A stretch of DNA of 64,000 nucleotides, from the NCBI GenBank assembly GCA_036013505.1, contig CP107851.1, positions 5,048,001 through 5,112,000 of the forward strand. The letters run 5' to 3'. Below the pieces are notes generated by a model. That model was not told the origin of the DNA and searched no databases. It saw nothing but the letters and a program-made list of their open reading frames with translations. Position numbers and translations under genes: made by a program. How positions within the stretch are numbered: position 1 is the first letter of the stretch; each line of letters starts with the position of its first letter. Source of the DNA: Streptomyces sp. NBC_00510. Lineage in GTDB: Bacteria; Actinomycetota; Actinomycetes; Streptomycetales; Streptomycetaceae. Shown piece by piece: positions 11,092 to 20,113 of this stretch.

Positions 11092-11650
11092 GGCGTGCGT
11101 CTGCCCCCTGCTTCCGCGCCTCGTAGTCCCGGACCGCCGCGTCGGACGGCCCGGCACCGTACACCCTGAGGAACTCTGCCAGTTGGGGGTGGCGGTGGGC
11201 GAGGGAATCGGCCGCCTCGGCGATCTCGGCGGGCGAGGCCACCCCGTGCAGCAGCGAGCGGATCTCGTGGACGACCCTGCGTGCGGGCGGCAGCGGCGCT
11301 CCGGTCGCGCTCTGGGTGGTGCCGAGCAGGGGCGAGCCCTCGGAACCGCGGATCTCCTCCATCCGCGGTACGGCGTCCGCCGCGGTCACCGCTCCGCCGG
11401 ACACCTCCGCGGCGAGTTCCTGCAGCGCCTGGAGCCGCTGTACGACCGCGGGGTTGCCGATCTTCGCTCGCTGTCCGCTCATCAACTGGGAGAGCATCGG
11501 CGCCGACAGCCCCAGCACCCCCGCCAGCCGCGCCTGGTTCAGCCCCAGGGTCTCCATGAGGCGGCGGAACAGCACGCCGAGCGGCTCGCCGTACCAGGTG
11601 CGCTGCATGTCCTGGACGCGGGTGGTGGCGTCCGGCTGCGAGGTGTCCAT
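11084..11650 (-). CDS. XRE-like helix-turn-helix DNA-binding protein
   Basis: This 188-aa protein has a helix-turn-helix near residues 30-70: MQRTWYGEPLGVLFRRLMET, then LGLNQARLAGVLGLSAPMLS and QLMSGQRAKIG. The remainder is helical and ends with the kinase gene start overlapping its stop. The ATG at 11650 is chosen because CAGGAG lies 6 nt upstream of it; upstream in-frame ATGs lack such a site. The tight pairing with the kinase suggests the kinase modulates this regulator or the two are simply co-expressed (inference). Confidence 0.8.
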   Translation of the reverse strand: MDTSQPDATTRVQDMQRTWYGEPLGVLFRRLMETLGLNQARLAGVLGLSAPMLSQLMSGQRAKIGNPAVVQRLQALQELAAEVSGGAVTAADAVPRMEEIRGSEGSPLLGTTQSATGAPLPPARRVVHEIRSLLHGVASPAEIAEAADSLAHRHPQLAEFLRVYGAGPSDAAVRDYEARKQGADARHG

Positions 11651-11761
11651 TGCGGGCTCCTGACGGGGGACCTTTGCGGCCGCGAACTTGCCCGTCATCC
11701 TACGGACCCCCGATACTCGGTCGGTGATCCTCTCCGCAGCCGGTACGCTGGTCTGCGGCAC

Positions 11762-11834
11762 GGGGCCTTAGCTCAGTTGGTAGAGCGCCGTCTTTGCATG
11801 GCGGATGTCAGGGGTTCGACTCCCCTAGGCTCCA
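11762..11834 (+). tRNA. tRNA-Ala (TGC)
   Basis: The acceptor GGGGCCT (11762-11768) pairs with AGGCTCC (11827-11833), with one G-T pair and discriminator A at 11834. The anticodon TGC is at 11795-11797 in loop TTTGCAT. GGGGTTCGACTCCCC forms the T-arm. No 3' CCA is encoded. Confidence 0.97.
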
Positions 11835-11847
11835 CACCGTCCGACCG

Positions 11848-11875
11848 GGCCGGGAACCTCATGGAGGTCCCGGCC
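11848..11875 (+). terminator. Hairpin after tRNA-Ala
   Basis: GGCCGGGAACCTC and GAGGTCCCGGCC pair around ATG with one bulged A, 13 nt beyond the tRNA. It is a likely terminator for the tRNA and lies 56 nt before the next gene. Confidence 0.65.
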
Positions 11876-11931
11876 TGTCGTGTTCCCGGGGCCTGGTGCC
11901 GGCCGCGGACCCGTGCGGCAGAATCGGCGGC

Positions 11932-14900
11932 GTGCGGTTCGGCATTCTGGGGGAGACGAGAGCGCTGCGGGACGACGGGGGCACCGCCGCCGTCGGAGGC
12001 CCGGGCCGGCGGGCGCTGCTGGCGATGCTGCTGCTGGAGGCGGGCCGGATCGTCAGCACCGAGCGACTGATCGACGGGCTGTACGGGGACGAGCCGCCGG
12101 CCGGGGTCGGCAACGCGCTGCAGTCCCAGGTCTCGCGGTTGCGCGCGACCGTCGCCGTGCCCATCGAGCGCCATCCGGGCGGCTACCGGCTGGTGGTCGC
12201 CCGTGACGAGGTGGACGTGCACCGCTTCGAGCGGCTCGCGGCCGAGGGGCGGGAGGCGCTGGCCGCGGGTGAGCCCGGGCGGGCCGCGGGCCTGCTGCGC
12301 GGTGCGCTGGACCTGTGGCGGGGCTCGGCCCTGGCGGACGTGGGCGACGCGCCCTTCGCGCGGGCGCAGGTGGCGCGGCTGGACGAACTGCGGATCGCGG
12401 CGGTGGAGGACCGCATCGCGGCCGAGCTGGCGCTGGACGCCCGGCACCACCGGGAACTCGTCGCCGAACTGCAGGAGCTGGTCACCCGGTACCCGCTGCG
12501 GGAACGGCTGCGCGCCCAGTTGATGCGGGCGCTGTACAGCTGCGGCCGCCAGTCCGAGGCGCTGCGGGTGTACGAGGACGCACGGCGTGAACTCGCCGAG
12601 TCCCTCGGCGCCGACCCGGGCCCGGAACTGGTGGAGGCGCATCTGGCGGTGCTGCGCGGCGAGCCGGTGCCCGCCCGTACCGCGCCGGCCGCGGTCGCCG
12701 GGGGCACCGGAGGCGTGCCGGATGCCCGGTCTTCGGGTGTTTCACGTGAAACATCGTCCGCCGGGAGTCCGTCCGCGCCGCTCCTCCGGCACGGGCTGCC
12801 CGCCCAGCTGACCAGCTTCATCGGTCGTGAGCAGGAGCTGGCACGGATCGGGGCGCGGCTCGGTGACGCCCGGCTGGTCACCCTGATCGGCCCGGGCGGA
12901 GCGGGCAAGACCCGTACCGCGGTGGAGGCGGCCGGGCGGCACGCAGGGGAGGTCTGTTTCGTGGACCTCTCCGGGCTGACCCACGGCTCCGAGGTGCCGC
13001 AGGCGATCGCGGGGGCCCTGGGCCTGCGCGAGGCGGGTCTGCTCCCCGGGGCCGCCGGGCGTGAGGCCGCGGGTCCGGAGGGCTCACCGCTCGCCCGCCT
13101 CACGGCCGCGCTGACCGACCGGGACGTGCTCCTCGTGCTGGACAACTGCGAGCACCTGATCGCCGACGTCGCCCGCATCACCGCGGAGCTGCTGGCCTCC
13201 TGCCCGCGGGTGCGGGTCCTGGCGACCACCCGGGAGGCGCTCGGCGTCAACGGCGAGACGCTCTGCCCGCTGGAACCGCTCCCCCTGCCGGCCCCCGGCG
13301 CGCCCGAGGAGGACGTGCTCGGCTCCCCCGCCGTCCGGTTGCTCCTCGAGCGGGCCGCCGCCGTGAGTCCGTCCGGCAGGCTGCCCGACGCCGAGGCCGC
13401 CGCCCGGATCTGCCGGGCCCTGGACGGCTTCCCGCTCGCCATCGAGCTGGCCGCCGCCCGGCTGCGGTCGTTGTCCGCCGCCGACGTCGCCGACCGGCTC
13501 GGTGACGTGCTCGCCGGGCCCGGCGACCGCTTCCGGTTGCTCTCCCGGGGCAGCCGCACCGCCCAGCCCCGTCAGCGGACCCTGCGCGGGGTCGTGGACT
13601 GGAGCTGGGAGCTGCTGCCCGAGGACGAGCGCACCGTGCTGCGCCGCGCCTCCGTCTTCGCCGGGGGCTGGACCCTCCCGGCGGCCGAGGCGATCTGCGC
13701 GGGGCCCGCGACCGGTTCGGCGGACGATGACGCCATCGACGCCGAGGACGTGCTCGACCTGCTCGCCTCCCTCGCCGACAAGTCGCTGGTGGTGGTGGAC
13801 CGTCCGGACGGCGACGGCGACGGAAACGGTGTGCGCTACCGGCTGCTCCAGACCATCAGGGCGTACGCCGCCGAACGTCTCGCCGAGGCGGGCGAGTCGG
13901 AGACGCTGCGCGGGGCGCACGCCGCGTACTTCCTCGACCTGGCGCTGACCGCCGACCCGCGGCTGCGCCGGGCCGAGCAGCTGGAGTGGCTGCGCCGGCT
14001 CGCCGCCGACCACGACAACCTGCACGCCGCGCTGCGCGGTTCGGTGGCCGCGGGCGACACCGCCGTGGCGCTGCGGCTGCTCGCCGCCCTGTGCACGTAC
14101 TGGATGCTGCGCGGCATGCGCTACGAGGGCGCCCGGCCCGCCCGTGAGTTGCTGGCGGTGACCGGGCCCTGCGCGCCGCCGGGGCTGGCGGAGGAGTACG
14201 CGCTGTGCGTGATCACCGCCGCCTCCGTCACCGCGGACCAGGCCGAACTCGCCGTCCACCTGGCGGCCGCCACGGACGTCGTCGCCGGGCTCGGCGGCAT
14301 GGCCCGCCGCTACCCCGTGCTCAACCTGCTCTGGGCGCCCTTCGCCGGAGTGCCGGACGACTGACGTACGCCCGGTACGCGGACGGCGCGGCGAGCCTCG
14401 TCGAGCCCTGGCAGCGGGCCCTGGTCCACGTCGGCTCGGGGTTCCACGCGTGGATGGTCGGCGGTGACATCGCCGCGGCCGAGACGGAGTTCGACCGGGC
14501 CCTGGCCGGGTTCCGCGCCCTGGGCGACCGCTGGGGGGCCACCATGGCCCTCACGCAGCTGGCCTGGCTGTCCGGCGCCCGCGGTGACGTGGCGCGGGCC
14601 GTGGCGCTCATCGACGAGGCCCTCGGCCACGCCGCCGAGCTGGGCGCCACCGAGAGCGTCGCCGAACTGCTCGGCGAACGCGGCAGGTGCGGCCTGCGGG
14701 CGGGACGGTACGAGCAGGCCCGGGCCGACTTCACGCGCGGGCTGGAGCTCGCCCGCGGCTGCGGCGCCCGGGAGATGTTCGCCGTGGCCCACCTGGGCCT
14801 CGGCGAGTGCGCCCGGCTGACCGGCGACCTCACCGAGGCGCGGCGGCTGTCGGGGCTGGCCCTGTCCGAGTCCCTGGACGGCTGGTACACCGGCGAGAGC

Positions 14901-15275
14901 GCCCGTGCCGAGGCGCACATCGCCCTCGGCAGGATCGCCCAGGAGGAGGGCGACACCGCCCGCGCCCGCGGGCACTTCCGCGAGGCCGCGGGCGTGGAGC
15001 ACGGGGCCCGCGACCTGCCGCTGGCGGCGAACCTCGCCGACGCCTTCGCCGGCCTCGCGCTCGCCGAGGGCGACCCCGCACGGGCCGCGGAACTGCTGGG
15101 CGTGGGAAGTGCGCTGCGCGGCACCGAGGTGCCGGCCGGTCCCGACGCCGCCCGCACCGGGGGCGCCGCACGGGCCGCCCTCGGCGACCCGGCCCACCAC
15201 GAGGCGTACGCGCGCGGTGCGGGGCTCCCCGCCGACCGGGCGCTGCGGGCACTGACCGGGCTGACCGCGCGCTGA
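11932..15275 (+). pseudogene. AfsR/SARP-type transcriptional regulator (BTAD + NB-ARC + TPR), interrupted by a frameshift
   Basis: The first frame runs from GTG 11932 to a stop at 14362-14364 (810 aa). It encodes a SARP winged-helix domain, a BTAD domain (about 90-240), and a P-loop NTPase (GPGGAGKT, then VLLVLDNCEHL). It stops abruptly inside the helical-repeat region at FAGVPDD. A second frame takes over exactly there, from the CTG at 14361, and continues the TPR region (LTYARYADGAASLVEP onward) to a natural stop at 15275. One missing base near 14361 would restore a protein of about 1,115 aa, a normal size for this class. No slippery sequence is present, so a mutation or sequencing error is likelier than programmed shifting. 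If intact, it would probably control the downstream exporter (inference). Confidence 0.8.
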
Positions 15276-15308
15276 CCGGGCCCGGGCAGCCGCCGGTCAG
15301 CGCGCGGT
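15264..15308. terminator. Perfect 16-bp inverted repeat over the regulator's stop codon
   Basis: ACCGCGCGCTGACCGG (15264-15279) is matched perfectly by CCGGTCAGCGCGCGGT (15293-15308) with a 13-nt loop. It includes the stop of the SARP-type gene and ends 37 nt before the exporter start. It could terminate, attenuate or stabilise; there is no T-tract. Confidence 0.6.
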
Positions 15309-15345
15309 GCGCGGCCGGTCAGCGCCCGCGCGCACCGTGTCGGTC

Positions 15346-16947
15346 ATGACGAATCCCGCACGCACACACGATGCCGCGGCCGTGACGCCCGCGGCCCCCG
15401 CCCGCCATCGCTGGGCCGCACTCGCCGTCTGCTGCCTGGCCGCCATGCTCCTCGGCATCGACAACAGCGTGCTCAACTACGCCATCCCGTCGCTGCTGAA
15501 GGACATGGGTCCGTCCGGCACCGAGATCCTCTGGATCTCCGACGTCTACGGCTTCGCCATGGGCGGCCTGCTGGTCGTCATGGGCAACCTCGGCGACCGG
15601 CTCGGCCGCAAGCGGATGATGCTGCTGGGCGCCGCCGCCTTCGGCGTGGCCTCGCTGCTCACCGCCTACGCACCGAACCCCGGGGCGCTGATCGCCGGCC
15701 GCGCGCTGCTCGGCGTCGCCGGGGCGGCGATGGTGCCCTCGACGCTCTCCGTCGTACGCCACGCCTTCACCGACCCCAAGGAGCGCACCACGGCGATCGG
15801 GATCAGCAGCGGCATCGCCGCCGCGAGCTTCGCGCTCGGACCCGTGGTCGGCGGCCTGCTGCTGGACCACTTCTGGTGGGGCTCGGTCTTCCTGATCAAC
15901 GTCCCGCTCATGGCGGTCGTCCTCGTGGCCGGCGCCCTGGTGCTGCCGGAGTCCCGCAACCCGCGGCCGGGACGGCTGGACTGGATCGGCGTGCCGCTGT
16001 CGGTCGTCGGTGTCCTGGGCGCCATCTACGCCGTCAAGGAGGGCTTCCGGGACGGCGCGGACCACGCGCCGGTGTGGATCGCCGCGGCGATCGGGACGGC
16101 GGCCCTGGTGCTGTTCGCCCGCCGCCAGGTGCGGGTCGAGGAGCCCCTGATCGACCTGCGGCTGTTCCGCAACCCCGCCTTCAGCGGCGCCGTCGGCGCC
16201 AACCTGGTCATGATCTTCGCCTCGTCCACGCTGTCGCTCGCCTTCTCCCTGTACTTCCAGGTCGTCCGCGGCTGGTCGCCCTTCACCGCGGGGCTGGCGC
16301 TGCTCCCCGGCCCGCTGGCCGCGGCCTTCGCCGCTCCGCTGGCCACCGCGCTGATCCCGCGGCTGGGCCGGGCGCGGGTGGTGGCCCTCGGCCTGGTGCT
16401 GCTGGCCGCGAGCACCGCGGTGCTCGGCCGGCTCTCCACGCCCGGGACGCCGTACTGGGAGCTGCTGGCGCCGCTGGTCGCCAACGGCGCGGGCATCATC
16501 CTGATCGTCTCGGTCACCAACGACACGATCCTCGCGAGTGCCCCCAAGGAGCGGACGGGCGCGGCCGCCGCCGTCTCGGAGACCGCCATGGAGATGGGCG
16601 GTTCGCTGGGCATCGCGGTCCTCGGCTCGCTGCTCGGCGCGGTCTACCGTGACGCGCTCGCCCTGCCCGCGGGACTGCCCGCAGACGCCGCGGACGCCGC
16701 CCGCGAGTCGGTGGGCGGGGCCGCCGAGGCCGCCGCCCGGGTGCCGGGGGCGGACGGGGCCGCGCTGCTGGCGGCCGCGAAGGACGCCTTCTGCCACAGC
16801 GTCCAGGTCACCACCGTGGTGGGGGCGGCGCTGCTCGCCGTCGGCGCCGTCGTGGCGCTGTACGCCCTGCGCGGGGTGCCCGCGGAGATCGCCGACCCGG
16901 AGGCCGAGGAGGAGGTCCTGCCGCTGCCCGCGCCGTCCGGACGGTGA
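15346..16947 (+). CDS. MFS multidrug exporter, DHA2 (14-TM, SmvA/QacA-like) family
   Basis: The 533-aa membrane protein has the DHA2 signatures: N-terminal LDNSVLNYAIP-like start of TM1 (here GIDNSVLNYAIPSL), the motif A-like loop GDRLGRKRMMLLGA, and motif C-like GPVVGGLLLDHFWW. About 14 hydrophobic segments are visible. ATG 15346 follows the perfect inverted repeat; an earlier in-frame start at 15307 lies inside that repeat. It follows the broken AfsR/SARP-type regulator in the same direction, which suggests regulator-controlled export. The substrate cannot be read from sequence. Confidence 0.88.
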   Translation: MTNPARTHDAAAVTPAAPARHRWAALAVCCLAAMLLGIDNSVLNYAIPSLLKDMGPSGTEILWISDVYGFAMGGLLVVMGNLGDRLGRKRMMLLGAAAFGVASLLTAYAPNPGALIAGRALLGVAGAAMVPSTLSVVRHAFTDPKERTTAIGISSGIAAASFALGPVVGGLLLDHFWWGSVFLINVPLMAVVLVAGALVLPESRNPRPGRLDWIGVPLSVVGVLGAIYAVKEGFRDGADHAPVWIAAAIGTAALVLFARRQVRVEEPLIDLRLFRNPAFSGAVGANLVMIFASSTLSLAFSLYFQVVRGWSPFTAGLALLPGPLAAAFAAPLATALIPRLGRARVVALGLVLLAASTAVLGRLSTPGTPYWELLAPLVANGAGIILIVSVTNDTILASAPKERTGAAAAVSETAMEMGGSLGIAVLGSLLGAVYRDALALPAGLPADAADAARESVGGAAEAAARVPGADGAALLAAAKDAFCHSVQVTTVVGAALLAVGAVVALYALRGVPAEIADPEAEEEVLPLPAPSGR

Positions 16948-16958
16948 CGGGTGCGTAC

Positions 16959-17003
16959 GGCAGGAGGGCGGCGGACCCGTCACGGGTCCGCCGCCCTCCT
17001 GCC
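16959..17003. terminator. 22-bp-arm bidirectional hairpin
   Basis: The arms 16959-16980 and 16982-17003 are perfect complements around a single base (center ACCCGTCACGGGT). It lies between the convergent exporter and DUF5324 genes and is the strongest terminator-like structure of this part. Confidence 0.85.
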
Positions 17004-17041
17004 GGTCGTGTCACACCGTCGCTGGTGTCCGGGCCGTCACG

Positions 17042-17809
17042 TCACGGGTAGGTGTCCCCGCGGTCGCGGCGGTCGTCGGCGTCCGACTCCGCCTGCTTGG
17101 CCTGTACCTCCGGGTCGAGTGCGTCCACCGGCGAGCCGTCGACCTTGCCGAACGAGGCGTCGGCCTCGACGCCGCCGTTGAGGGAGGCGCGGTCGGCGAC
17201 CTCGGTGGCGGGCGCGGGCTCCACCAGCCAGTCGGGGTTGGTCTGCTTGCTCCACCACTTCCACGCAGCGAAGCCGGCCCCGGCGACGAGGCCCGCCAGC
17301 AGCAGGCCCTTGGCGAACCGCCCGTTGCGGGCCCGGCGCTCGCGGCGGCGCTCCAGTTTGCGGATGTCGTCCGCCGTGACGTGGCTGCGCAGCACGGCGA
17401 CCGCTGCGGCGCTGCGGGCCGCCGCCTCCTCCGCGGCCGGGGCCGCGACGCTGCGCACGGTGGTCACTGCCTGGCCCATCCGCGGCGCTGTGAACTCCGC
17501 CGCCAGACGGGCGGTGTCACGGGTGCGCCGGGCGGCGGTCCCCACCTTCTGCTGGACGCCCGGCGGCACCGCCGCCAGGGCCTGGTCGAGACGCGCCGCC
17601 AGGTGCGCGTCGTACTGCGTCCGGGCCGCCGCGCGGGCCTGACGCCCGGCCGCCGACACCCGCGGTGCCAGGTAGAGCCTGGCCTCGTCCGTGTAGTGCG
17701 CGGCGTTGAGCTTCGCTGTGTCGGCGTACGGCGCCACCACGTCCGCGGCGTGCCGCACGCTGACCCTCGTCCTCTCGGCTGCGTCGCGCACGCTGTCGAT
17801 GCGGGTCAC
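17042..17809 (-). CDS. DUF5324 family protein
   Basis: This 255-aa protein starts with GTG 17809, placed just after GAGGAGGAGG. It begins TRIDSVRDAAERTRVSVRHA and is mostly Ala/Arg-rich amphipathic helix (about 1-150), reminiscent of apolipoprotein-like bacterial proteins. One membrane helix follows (FAKGLLLAGLVAGAGFAAWKWW) and then an acidic tail. DUF5324 proteins are streptomycete and sit next to this cyclophilin gene; no function is known. It is divergent from the cyclophilin gene (217-nt gap). Confidence 0.75.
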   Translation of the reverse strand: MTRIDSVRDAAERTRVSVRHAADVVAPYADTAKLNAAHYTDEARLYLAPRVSAAGRQARAAARTQYDAHLAARLDQALAAVPPGVQQKVGTAARRTRDTARLAAEFTAPRMGQAVTTVRSVAAPAAEEAAARSAAAVAVLRSHVTADDIRKLERRRERRARNGRFAKGLLLAGLVAGAGFAAWKWWSKQTNPDWLVEPAPATEVADRASLNGGVEADASFGKVDGSPVDALDPEVQAKQAESDADDRRDRGDTYP

Positions 17810-18027
17810 GAGAACCTCCTCCTCGGTGGCGTTCGGTTTTCGCCTTTCCACCCGGTTTGAAATCATGCCCGCCGCCGCGGGGTACGGCATGTGCGTACGG
17901 GCATCCGGGTCAAGGGGAGCCGTCACCGACGATGCCACCGGATGACCTGCGGCGCGACAGTTGCGTGCGGGAAGGCGTGGCGTGCGAGGATTTGCCCCTG
18001 TCAGTGAGGACTATGGAAGGCAAGATC

Positions 18028-18555
18028 GTGGCCGAGCAGCTCTACGCCACCCTGAAGACCAACCACGGGGACATCACCGTCCGGCTGCTGCCGAACCACG
18101 CGCCGAAGACGGTCAAGAACTTCGTGGAGCTCGCGGAGGGGACCCGTGAGTGGACGGACCCGCACACCGGCCGGACCTCCCACGAGCACCTCTACGACGG
18201 CACGGTCTTCCACCGGGTCATCTCCGGTTTCATGATCCAGGGCGGCGACCCGCTGGGCAACGGCACCGGCGGCCCCGGCTACCAGTTCCCCGACGAGTTC
18301 CACCCGGACCTCGGTTTCACCAAGCCCTACCTCCTGGCGATGGCGAACGCCGGCCCGGGCACCAACGGCTCGCAGTTCTTCATCACGGTCGCCCCGACGG
18401 CGTGGCTCACCCGCAAGCACACCATCTTCGGCGAGGTCACCGACCCCGCCAGCCAGAAGGTCGTGGACTCCATCGCGACCGCCCCCACCAACCCGCGCAC
18501 CGAGCGTCCGCTGGAGGACGTGGTGATCCAGAGCGTCGTGATCGAGCGTCGCTAG
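18028..18555 (+). CDS. Cyclophilin-type peptidyl-prolyl cis-trans isomerase
   Basis: This 175-aa cytoplasmic cyclophilin carries the active-site blocks FHRVISGFMIQGGDP, MANAGPGTNGSQFFIT and the ligand-contacting WLTRKHTIFG. The GTG at 18028 is selected because GGAAGG lies at 18015-18020 and the product then begins VAEQLYATLKTNHGDI. An ATG at 18013 overlaps that site and would add five residues. It catalyses proline isomerisation in protein folding. Confidence 0.95.
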   Translation: MAEQLYATLKTNHGDITVRLLPNHAPKTVKNFVELAEGTREWTDPHTGRTSHEHLYDGTVFHRVISGFMIQGGDPLGNGTGGPGYQFPDEFHPDLGFTKPYLLAMANAGPGTNGSQFFITVAPTAWLTRKHTIFGEVTDPASQKVVDSIATAPTNPRTERPLEDVVIQSVVIERR

Positions 18556-18572
18556 GGTCCCGGGAACCCGAA

Positions 18573-18603
18573 CGCCCCGCCCGTGCGTATGACGGGCGGG
18601 GCG
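18573..18603 (+). terminator. Hairpin after cyclophilin gene
   Basis: CGCCCCGCCCGT and ACGGGCGGGGCG form a perfect 12-bp stem with a 7-nt loop, ending at 18603, 24 nt before the rhomboid start and just after the cyclophilin stop. Confidence 0.75.
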
Positions 18604-18626
18604 ATTCCGCTGCGAAGGGCTGACAC

Positions 18627-19481
18627 ATGACCGACCAGGCCGTCCGCTGCTACCGGCACCCGGACCGGGAGACGGGCATCCGCTGCTCCCGCTGCGAGCG
18701 GCCGATCTGTCCGGAGTGCATGATCAACGCGTCGGTGGGCTTCCACTGCCCGGAGTGCGTGCGGGAGGGCCGTCGTGCGGCCCAGGCCGCCGAACCCCGT
18801 ACGGTGGCGGGCGGTTCGGTCGCCGGGGACCCCCGGCTGGTCACCAAGATCCTGATCGGGTTGAACCTGCTGGTCTTCCTGCTCGCCAGGGTCGAGGGCA
18901 AGCAGTTCGTCACCGAGCTGGGGCTCTTCGTCCCGTGCTACGCCCCCGGCACCGCGGTGTGCGGCGTGGCGGGCGGACCCGGCGAGTGGTACCGGCTGGT
19001 GAGCTCGATGTTCCTCCACCAGGAGATCGCGCACATCGCCTTCAACATGCTCTCGCTGTGGTGGATCGGCGGCCCGCTGGAGACGCTGCTCGGCCGGGCC
19101 CGCTACACCGCGCTCTACCTGGTCGCGGGGCTGGGGGGCAGCGCGCTGGTGGTGCTGCTGGCCCCGGAGACCCTGACCTTGGGTGCCTCCGGCGCGATCT
19201 ACGGGCTCTTCGGCGCCACGGCCGTCTTCGTGAAGCGGCTGCGGATGGACATGCGGCCCGTCCTGATCCTGCTCGGGCTGAACCTGCTGTTCACCTTCAC
19301 GTGGGGGAACATCAGCTGGGAGGCGCACATCGGCGGTCTCGTCACCGGGGCGATCATCGCCGTCGCGATGGCGTACGCGCCGCGCTCGCGCCGGGCGCTG
19401 GTCCAGTGGGGGACGTGTGTGGCGATGCTGCTCGCCGTGGCGGTCACGGTGTGGGCCGGGGTCGCGAATATCTCCGGCTAG
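18627..19481 (+). CDS. Rhomboid intramembrane serine protease with N-terminal zinc-binding domain
   Basis: The 284-aa protein begins with a cysteine/histidine cluster (C8, H11, C20, C23, C28, C31, C41, C44) of the B-box/zinc-ribbon type. A six-helix rhomboid fold follows with WWIGGPLETLLG, the catalytic Ser188 in GASGAIYG and His234 in EAHIGGLVTG. It cleaves membrane-protein substrates within or near the membrane. Start ATG 18627 has GAAGGG upstream. Actinobacterial rhomboids often carry such a zinc domain; its role is unclear. Substrate is unknown. Confidence 0.93.
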   Translation: MTDQAVRCYRHPDRETGIRCSRCERPICPECMINASVGFHCPECVREGRRAAQAAEPRTVAGGSVAGDPRLVTKILIGLNLLVFLLARVEGKQFVTELGLFVPCYAPGTAVCGVAGGPGEWYRLVSSMFLHQEIAHIAFNMLSLWWIGGPLETLLGRARYTALYLVAGLGGSALVVLLAPETLTLGASGAIYGLFGATAVFVKRLRMDMRPVLILLGLNLLFTFTWGNISWEAHIGGLVTGAIIAVAMAYAPRSRRALVQWGTCVAMLLAVAVTVWAGVANISG

Positions 19482-19508
19482 GCCGTAACGCGCACCGCTG
19501 ATCAGACG

Positions 19509-19710
19509 TTATCCACAGAGGGGCGGCGGCCTCCTGTGCATCCTGTGGGCAAGCCGTGCGTGCGCCCCTACACACCGTGTCTGACCTGCAAGATCAACGA
19601 AAGACCGGTGGTCCGTACATCGGACCACCGGTCACACCGGTGTCAACCGGCTGACGGTTATCCACAGATCATGCGACCTTTTCAACACTGTGGATGACGC
19701 CTGTGGATAA
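19509..19710. promoter_or_regulatory. Cluster of four DnaA boxes
   Basis: Three perfect TTATCCACA-type boxes occur at 19509-19517 (+), 19658-19666 (+) and 19702-19710 (-), and a one-mismatch box TGTGGATGA at 19689-19697 (-). All lie in the 241-nt gap between convergent rhomboid and crgA genes. Published work on Streptomyces coelicolor described high-affinity DnaA-box clusters flanking oriC that restrain initiation; I believe this is a positional counterpart of one, but could not compare sequences. Confidence 0.75.
19604..19632. terminator. 12-bp-arm bidirectional hairpin
   Basis: ACCGGTGGTCCG and CGGACCACCGGT flank TACAT. It lies between the convergent rhomboid and crgA genes and inside the DnaA-box cluster. 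Confidence 0.7.
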
Positions 19711-19722
19711 CTGTGCGATCTG

Positions 19723-19977
19723 CTACTTCCACTGCGTGGACACGACGAACCCGCCCGCGATGAAGCCGAAGCCGACGGCGATGTTCCAGTTGCCCAGCTG
19801 CTCGATCGGGAAGCTGCCCTGCGTCACGTAGAAGACCACGATCCAGGCCAGGCCGACGAGGAACAGTGCCAGCATGAGCGGAGCCACCCAGCCGCGGCCG
19901 GACTTCAGCTTTATGGGGGTGGTCTTCTCCGGGGGCGGAGTGAAGTCGGCCTTCTTGCGGATCCGTGACTTCGGCAC
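19723..19977 (-). CDS. crgA: Cell division protein CrgA
   Basis: The 84-aa protein has a basic N-terminus (VPKSRIRKKADFTPPP) and two membrane helices (about 33-51 and 65-80), ending VVSTQWK. This matches CrgA, which in Streptomyces restrains FtsZ-ring formation and in mycobacteria recruits divisome proteins. GTG 19977 is preceded by AGGAGAG at good distance. The frame is open far upstream on this strand but that sequence is shadow of the divergent DUF881 gene. It is divergent from DUF881/sortase genes, as in other streptomycetes. Confidence 0.96.
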   Translation of the reverse strand: MPKSRIRKKADFTPPPEKTTPIKLKSGRGWVAPLMLALFLVGLAWIVVFYVTQGSFPIEQLGNWNIAVGFGFIAGGFVVSTQWK

Positions 19978-20113
19978 GAGGGACTCTCCTGTCGATGCGC
20001 TGCGTAACCGCGCGTGTGACGTCTTGTATGAGCGGCCCGACGGCAGGGGGGCCCACGCCTCCGGGCGTCCGTTAGCGTAGTGCTTCCGCGGGTTGGAAGG
20101 AGATAAGGCTACG

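Noticed and set aside
14340..14370. Programmed -1 frameshifting in the SARP-type gene
   Set aside because: No slippery heptamer or clear downstream structure is at the junction; a one-base indel explains it better.
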